Shown piece by piece: positions 56,798-63,162 of a stretch of 63,162 bases of DNA (the stretch's first letter is position 1; every line of letters starts with the position of its first letter). A model generated the notes under the pieces. That model was given only the letters and a program-made list of their open reading frames with translations, did no database searches and had not been told where the DNA came from. Origin of the DNA: Trichosphaerium sp. ATCC 40318 (lineage: Eukaryota; Discosea; Flabellinia; Trichosidae); assembly GCA_038496445.1 (NCBI GenBank), contig JALMLS010000141.1:1-63162 (forward strand). Reading direction: 5' to 3'. Position numbers and translations under genes: made by a program.

Positions 56798-56966
56798 ACG
56801 TTACTCATAAATCACCATACAATTCGCGTTTAATACAGTACAAGACAAAAAATAAAAAAAATTCCTTACTTATCCAAAAACGCTGAATTTTCTGAAAATG
56901 TTTCTTGCTCTTGATGACGACTTTTGATACCTTCATCTGCTGAAGTTTCTTGGTAGTTAATACTTA

Positions 56967-57218
56967 ATGCTATCACTCTATCAACTTATTACCGCCATCT
57001 ACATTGTTGGTTGGCGCCACGTTCTACCTTACAAAACCAACTGCCTTTTTAAGCAAATTAAGAAATTGTTGCCATTTGTAGATTTAATAAATCAAGGTAA
57101 ACACACTATCTATGGCACAGCACAAGAAAGTGCAAAGCCAGCTTGTTCTAATCATAAAGCATGTTTTTCCTTTCATTTTTCATGCTTGCGCATTAACAAG
57201 CGTGTGACATTACAATAG
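56967..57218 (+). CDS. weak hypothetical ORF (arm 2 copy)
   Basis: Exact copy of the 83-codon frame at 45764-46015. The surrounding interval 56798-57695 holds nothing else except the duplicated short hairpin (GTGAGGT-TCC-ACCTCAC, near 57310). Confidence 0.2.
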   Translation: MLSLYQLITAIYIVGWRHVLPYKTNCLFKQIKKLLPFVDLINQGKHTIYGTAQESAKPACSNHKACFSFHFSCLRINKRVTLQ

Positions 57219-57695
57219 CGTTTAGAGCAAGTGCAAGCCAATATGACGGCTGGAGAAGCAATAAGCCGGCAGCTAATAAACTCAGCAACTCAATATATTT
57301 GCTACGAGTGAGGTGGAACCTCACAACATTTCAAACGTTTTAGGTAGTGCACAGGAACGCAATTCTGTTTTTGATTGAAATGTAAAACCGTCGCATAAAC
57401 CTGTAAAAGCCAGCATACAACAAGAATTACCTTTTTAAGAATACATCCTGGGCTAAAGAGTATCACTTTATCGCATATATTCTCACAACAAAGAAGCCCT
57501 ATGACTGACTTGATTCTCTTAAATCGTGAGCCCTATTCATCATCTGATCGATTAGTTACTACAAAAGTTTGTAATACTCCGAGGCTTTTTCAGTGTAAAG
57601 AACTGGCTTGAACTCAGTTCACTTTATTTTTCATCTACTACAACACAGGCAACAAGAACAGCACTTGACAGAGTAGATAACACTACCACATAGTT

Positions 57696-58790
57696 ATGGA
57701 TCCTCACAATAAAAAGGTACAGCTTCAAAAAATATACAAATCAATCGAATCTAACAAAACACAACAGACAAAGCGCTCTGATACTCAATCAACTAGGCCT
57801 CCGATTTGCTTCAGTTGCCGTTGGAAGTACTTGGCAAAATAATCAATCATGATAAACACTCTGCTGAGCTCTATCACAAGTGGCCAGTGCTTAATAGATC
57901 AACGGCAATAAGTACTAGATACAACCACAGAATAGAAAAAAAGGGTAAATGGGGAAAGTACGACAGCAGTCTTAGATTGAAGGAACTATCTAGCTATCAA
58001 AACGATATGCGAGAGGGGCTATGCCAATGGTTCCATGACAATCAGAAGCTTGAAAAGCAAGCTTGGTATACCAGTGGTGTATTTGATGGGACGTACGACA
58101 TGTACTATGAAAGTGGTAGTGTTAAGGAGAGGGACGTGGAACAAATGGTAGAATTATTGAGAGTATTGCATTTCACAAAAACGGTCAAAATTGGATACAT
58201 AATGTAATCACAGATAGTGAGGATGGACAAAGAATTGAGTACATGATATGGCATGACAATGGCCAAAGGGCAGAACATGGTTATAGCGTTAATGGTTGGC
58301 CTATGGGAGAGAGAAACCAATGGCATGACAATGGTAACCTCCATGTCCGCAGTTGGTACTTCAATGGCATTGAATCTAACAAGCGCAAAGTCTACCATAA
58401 AAATGGAGTCTTAAAAGAGGCTTCTTGCTATAGCAATGGTGTACTTGACGGAGAGTCTAAGAAATGGTATAGCAACGGTCAACTGAGTTTTCAAGCAAAA
58501 TACACGGATGGCGTACAAAAGGGAAAATGTACCAAATGGTATAAAGATGGTCGAATGAGCTTTCAAGCTTTTATAAGGGCGGCAAGCTTGTTGGCAAATG
58601 TCAGAAATGGTTCAGAAACGGTAACTTGAAATCATACACGTATTTCAAAGAAGGAAAGAAAAAAGGAGATGACGTGCAATGGCACAGAGATGGTACCATG
58701 TTCAAGCATTACCGTTACAGTAGTACTGAGCGTACTACCATCTATATTGAGAACAACATTCCAAATGAAAACCAAATACAAAAGCAATAG
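57696..58790 (+). pseudogene. F-box-MORN gene, three frameshifts (arm 2 copy)
   Basis: Copy of 44188-45286 with both shared frameshifts plus a third. Near 57801-57808 four bases present in arm 1 (around ACGGGTCGG, 45171-45180) are missing, so the N-terminal MDPHNKK... frame no longer joins LLQLPLEVLGKIINHDKHSA. MORN units downstream are identical to arm 1. Confidence 0.75.
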
Positions 58791-58854
58791 CTATTGAAAA
58801 ATACAACCCTTATATTATATTATATTATAACAATAAAAAGAGTATATGACACTC

Positions 58855-60324
58855 TCACCAAGTGTTTAATGAGCATTCAATAAAGTAACAATGGTACGTA
58901 ACTTGTTCAGCCTCCACATCTTCAAATACATATGAATTATCACCAGAAATCTCAACTGCGTAAAGATCAGGTAGCATGTTAATGCCTTCGCTTGAAAGAT
59001 TTGCGCAATCACTGACACCAATAGTATGAACACCTGCCAGTGCTTGTATACCTTTGTCAGTAACTGAAGTTCCAGCAAGGTTAATGGCATGAACGCCTGC
59101 AAGTGCTTTTATGCCTTCATCAGTAACTGCAGTTTGAGTAAGATCGATGGTATGAACACCTTTTAGTGCTTTGATGCCTTCATCTGTTACTAATGTATTT
59201 CCAAGATGAATAACTCTAACACCTGCTAGTGATTTGATGCCTTTGTCTGTCACTGCTGTACTAGCAACAAAAACAGTATGAACACCGTTCAGTGTTTTAA
59301 TGCCTACATCAGTCACCGCAGTGAACGAAAGGATAATGCTATACACTCCCTTTAGTTCTTTGATACAATCATCTGTCACTGAAGTTCCTAATAGATTAAT
59401 AGTATGGACTCCCTTTAAGGCTTTTACACCTTCGTCTGTTATATTTCTACACTTCTTAAGGTCAATTGTATGAACTCCTGATAGTGCTTTGATTCCTTTA
59501 TCTGATACTGTAGTATGAGAGACGTCAATGGTGTGTATACCACTCAGCGCCTTAATACCTTCATCAGTAATGTTCTTACAACGAGTCAGGCATATTGAGT
59601 GAACACCTGCAAGTGCTTTGAGATCATAATCATTGATAACACTACTTTTCTTGAACAACTCAACTGAACTTCTAAGGAAGTTTGTGTCAAGATTGTTGCA
59701 CCCAGATAGTAACGAATACAGAGTATTGTTTTCAACGTTCACAACTATTTCAGTGTTGTTCATGACACCATTGTACTGTATGACTTTTAGAATATCTGGT
59801 ATATCATAAAGATACACCTTTTTGTACCCAACAACATCATGAATAATATCAGACATCAAATGACACGTTTGAGCAACAGCAAATCTTGGTTTCGCACCTG
59901 TACGATGTAAGATACTTGAAATAACTTCAGGAGGAAAATCAAGTATATTTGGCGGCTTGTGCAATGTCGCCTGTACTCTTAATGGTTCATCTTTAGTAAC
60001 TTGAATAAAGTTGGTAAACGTACTGTCTTGTTTGCTTAAGGTTTGGCAACACCACATCCTCAGAATGCGTATTGAGTTGTTTTCGCATTCCACGTCTATC
60101 GAGTGTACCGTGGGGGGTGTAGTTCTGCTTTTAGTTGCATTTGTGTTCTCTAAGAGATATTTGTCGAGCTTTTGTACAAGGCTCGCGTTTGACGCGTTCA
60201 AAATACATTCAAGATGTTTAACGAATGTTTTTGGGTGTTTTGAGATAATTTTAGTGAATTCATCTTTGTGGTTCTTTTTGTAGTATGTGATTGCCTGCTC
60301 AATTGAAACACAGGGTAAGTTCAT
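58855..60324 (-). CDS. intronless F-box leucine-rich-repeat protein (arm 2 copy)
   Basis: Encodes the same 489 residues as the arm 1 copy at 42654-44123, with no difference seen in the translated sequence. Flanks are also duplicated. Confidence 0.85.
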   Translation of the reverse strand: MNLPCVSIEQAITYYKKNHKDEFTKIISKHPKTFVKHLECILNASNASLVQKLDKYLLENTNATKSRTTPPTVHSIDVECENNSIRILRMWCCQTLSKQDSTFTNFIQVTKDEPLRVQATLHKPPNILDFPPEVISSILHRTGAKPRFAVAQTCHLMSDIIHDVVGYKKVYLYDIPDILKVIQYNGVMNNTEIVVNVENNTLYSLLSGCNNLDTNFLRSSVELFKKSSVINDYDLKALAGVHSICLTRCKNITDEGIKALSGIHTIDVSHTTVSDKGIKALSGVHTIDLKKCRNITDEGVKALKGVHTINLLGTSVTDDCIKELKGVYSIILSFTAVTDVGIKTLNGVHTVFVASTAVTDKGIKSLAGVRVIHLGNTLVTDEGIKALKGVHTIDLTQTAVTDEGIKALAGVHAINLAGTSVTDKGIQALAGVHTIGVSDCANLSSEGINMLPDLYAVEISGDNSYVFEDVEAEQVTYHCYFIECSLNTW

Positions 60325-60763
60325 GGTTTAATTCAGTTTGAGCAACAGTTAAGTTCTCCAAAACGATATATGAACAATACCCGACTTATCTAGAATTAAG
60401 TGAACAACCAGGCGCTGTACTGGCACCGAAATAACTAAACAAGACTTGAGGTGGATTTGACATCAATAATTGTAAGTTTTTGTTACCCTCTTAGCAATAG
60501 ATCTTTGTTGTGTATACTGGCGTTCAAGCGTTTCGGTGAAGTTTGCTTAACACATAGATAAGTCACTATTGTTTCCAAGTTTATTCCTTCTTCTACCAAT
60601 ACCTTTCCTTTATAGACTTCCCATATGGTAGAGTATCAGTAATCCAAAATAATAACAATACGTGACTTTATGGCAAGGACTCTCTATGTTAAATTTATAC
60701 ATCGAAATAGAATCTTTATTATTCTCATATTTTTTTCACTTTTTTTTGTTTTTACAAAGCGAG
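60325..60763. other. gene-free interval (arm 2 copy)
   Basis: Reverse-complement copy of 42214-42653, with the same AT-rich sequence and no exon. Confidence 0.5.
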
Positions 60764-63162
60764 TTAACTACCCAACTCACTTCTAAGACGTTCTAATATC
60801 TTCTTGCAAGCATCTGTATTACCTTGATCTTGTTTCATTTTAAACAATATTTTAGCATTCTCCCATTGTTCATGCTTGTATCTCTTTATCATGTAGGCTT
60901 TATACTCTTCTTGTGTACCCTTTTGCCAAACAGGGTTATCAGGCTCATCAGGGAACGTCATATCATCCTCAGAACCAGAAGTATCAGAATCTTCTTCAGC
61001 TTCGGACTGTTCAACAATCACTGGCTCTGGTCTAGGTGTTTTTGGGTAGATAGGTTCTGGAGCATCAACCCATTTTGCTAAATAGCTCAAATTAATACAA
61101 CACGTGTTGAAACAAAAAAAAAAAATAAGATTTCATCAATGCGATTTATCTTTGTTTCAGCGCTATTCATAGCTACAAAACAACTACAAAGGTGCCTTCG
61201 AGTTAGACAATGGCTTAGCAAAGCAAAGTACACCAAAAAAAAAATGAATACAGCACCCTACGTTCCCTGGTCCTCACGGACCCAAGTACTGGCAGGGCCA
61301 TACCATACTGGCAGGGCCATACCATGCTTATCTTCGCGGTTCGGAAAGAGACACGGAGTTTTCATGGTTGTATGGCCGTATCCATCTGTAAAGGCAAGAT
61401 TTTTGAAAATGGTTTGGTAGAAAATAGTTTTGCGTGACCAAATCAGAGAAAATTGTCTTTTGTTTTAGCGAACCTGATTCTGACTCGGAAATATCAACTT
61501 CTACAATGTCTTCGTTGTCTGCAACATAATCATAGAAACCTCCTGATCCACCAGTAGCCATTTTTTGCGACTGAGGAGCTGGTGGAGCTGGTCTATGTGA
61601 AGATACATCGTAATCGTCCATAGAATTTTGATCAACATCATCGCCAATTTTTGCCAACAAATCAACCTTGGAGTTTTTCTCCATACCTTCAGGCTCTTGT
61701 TCAGGTTCTCTAATACAATGCATCAGTTTAAATAAATCGATATAGTTAGAACATACGCAGGCACTTGTGGTTGAACAACAGGTTGTGGTAGTTTAGGCAT
61801 GTTCAAGCGGTGATGTAATATAGTAGTGAGTGATCGTTTTACCAATTCTTCAGATGGTTCTGGCATATTTATAGCCTTCGGTTCCAATACAATAGCAGTA
61901 TTAAGTAATACAGCAGCAGAAGAGAAGAGAAGTCTCACTGAGCTAAAGTATAAAGTGAGTACACATCAGAAAAACGAATAAAAATAATACAATGCCAAAG
62001 AACTTACCTCAAGAGTGAAATTTCTACACTCAAGACGTGATAGTAAAGCGCTTTCATCAATCCCAAATGCTGGAACTGTATACAACAATGTATTATAGCT
62101 TGAAGGCATTGAAGTATATGATCCTAGTATAATACTCATGAGTACACATAACGTTTAGCTGCGGTTTTTTTCGCTAATTAACGCACCTCTATAGTCTCAT
62201 GCAAATCTTCAGGAATCATCTCGTAAATATAGTGACAGAAATATTCCACATTTGTTACAATCTTTGCAACTGATTTAAGCAAAGCAGCCGGCTCTGGTTG
62301 AGCTACAGAATCTAAAAAAACACAAGAATTAGACAAGCAAAAAGGTATTGGCAAATCCAGCTTGTTTCAAAAAAAAAAATCACTACTTACTCTTTACTGG
62401 TTCCATAGGGGCCAATATATTCTGCGCTCTTCGCGCTACACGTCTACATAACAACAAGTTAAACAAATTGCTAGATAAGCCGGTTGTACTGGCTCTCAGA
62501 ATCATAAGAATTATTTACCTATCAGCTGTTGGTGCACGCATATATTGGTTGATAGAATCACCAAGTTCCTTCATGGCAGAGTTATACAATTTGGAAAACT
62601 CCAAAGCAATAACTGGAGTCATAACAAATGTATCTGGTGTAGTCTCAGTTTCCAACAAATTTGTAACTTTGTTCAACTGTTGTACAAGTCCCTATTTAAA
62701 CATAAAAACTTTGTTCCACGTCTATCTTTGTGCACAAAAAATACTACTTTATAAAGCAACCACTGTAGTATAAGTGATAATTTTGGGTGGCAAACGTCAC
62801 ATTAAACAAGACTTTGAGGAAGAAGAAGACATACCTTGGCGATATTTGCAATATTTTTTGTGGATTGATCATCTCCAGGATTCATAACAAGTTTTTGACC
62901 AACAATACTGAGAACTTTGGTCGCTTTCATCACAGTGAAGCAGCAATCATTAATTTGTCGTTGTAGATGCACATCCTTTTATAACTAAGAAGTGTAGCAA
63001 TACGCGATAACTAAACAATCATCAGATTCCTTACACTAACACAAGCTGAAACGTCCAATACGCACCCTCAAGCTTTCTGTTGTAAAGTTACGTGATACAA
63101 TATCAAAATCTGAGTCAGGAAGTCTTCCAGTAGCACTCTGAAGTGTAATTTTCATCGCCTAC
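60764..63162 (-). pseudogene. partial helical scaffold gene (arm 2 copy), truncated and frameshifted
   Basis: Repeats the 3' two thirds of the gene at 38703-42213. The 5' exons, including the myristoylation-type N-terminus, lie beyond the window end. Within the exon that reads LLSYEKRDVHLQ in arm 1, arm 2 lacks four bases (62971-62984), which shifts the frame. Whether this reflects decay or sequencing error cannot be told here. Confidence 0.75.

Larger units (their letters stand above)
53734..63162 (-). repeat. large inverted repeat, arm 2 (9.4 kb, runs off the window)
   Basis: Reverse complement of 39806-49250. It ends with the window while homology is still intact, inside the scaffold gene. 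Differences from arm 1 are mostly small deletions in arm 2. They are at 62971-62984 (TATAAAAGGATG against TATGAAAAACGGGATG), 61235-61244 (A10 against an interrupted run of 14), 57801-57808 (4 nt shorter) and 55768-55779 (T12 against T7-C-T6). Two of these break reading frames that are open in arm 1. Confidence 0.97.

Noticed and set aside
39806-63162. Inverted repeat as a composite transposon or terminal-inverted-repeat element
   Set aside because: No transposase, integrase, reverse transcriptase or target-site duplication was found. The arm border falls inside an APC5 intron, and the arms hold ordinary housekeeping genes.
1-63162. CRISPR arrays, bacterial operons, ribosomal RNA genes
   Set aside because: None seen. 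The sequence is eukaryotic nuclear DNA with spliceosomal introns, no spaced direct-repeat array and no rRNA-like conserved segment.

Overview
The window is nuclear DNA from an intron-rich, AT-rich eukaryote. Genes are split by many short GT-AG introns, mostly about 35-100 nt, and intergenic gaps are often only 65-500 bp. The gene content suggests a free-living or parasitic protist of the amorphean kind (amoebozoan, apusomonad or early opisthokont relative). Supporting genes are twinfilin, a PA28-gamma proteasome activator, an ADA2-type secreted adenosine deaminase, Crooked-neck, a STE20 kinase, APC5 and a fungal-style fused tryptophan synthase. PA28-gamma argues against true fungi. This placement is inference from gene content, not phylogeny.

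Left end (1-1519): gene-free, very AT-rich sequence, followed by a degenerate TTAGGG/CCCTAA cluster that suggests subtelomeric DNA. 1520-10211: a secreted lamin-tail-domain protein, PA28-gamma and TFIIH p62, all on the minus strand, then the splicing factor Crooked-neck diverging from p62. 10212-11042: gene-free with tRNA-like relics. 11043-16674 (minus): TrpA-TrpB fusion, a Cys-rich type I membrane protein and an OTU protease. 16809-24132 (plus): alpha-1,3-fucosyltransferase, an NnrU/MddA-type membrane methyltransferase, ADA2-like deaminase and a small basic protein. 24398-35693: PP2C-like phosphatase, a PH-domain protein, a degenerate MCM-like protein, a helical-STE20-RA-like kinase and a truncated hemoglobin. 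35791-42213: a Get1/WRB-like candidate, one unresolved gene, and two putative N-myristoylated proteins.

Right third (39806-63162): the dominant structure is an inverted repeat. Arm 1 (39806-49250) is repeated in reverse complement as arm 2 (53734-63162), around a 4.5 kb single-copy spacer. Arm 2 runs to the last base of the window. Each arm carries the 3' part of a scaffold-like gene, an intronless F-box-LRR gene, an intronless F-box-MORN gene broken by frameshifts, twinfilin and the first exons of APC5. The spacer holds the rest of APC5, a new 75-residue metallothionein-like gene with a hairpin-bearing tandem repeat just upstream, and a hypothetical ORF. The geometry (read out to 53733, then back from 49250) and arm-2-only indels fit a fold-back (template-switch) chimera at a contig end at least as well as a real inverted duplication.

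Functionally this is mostly housekeeping: transcription and repair (p62), splicing (Crooked-neck), proteolysis (PA28-gamma, OTU, APC5), actin turnover (twinfilin), signalling (STE20, PP2C, PH), purine and tryptophan metabolism, and surface glycosylation. The more novel parts are unusual domain architectures, a metallothionein with a candidate regulatory repeat, a virus-like F-box pair, and two genome-wide sequence habits: CACGTG enrichment and GTRCGY 5' splice sites. Exon models were assembled by eye. Spans are more reliable than individual splice sites.
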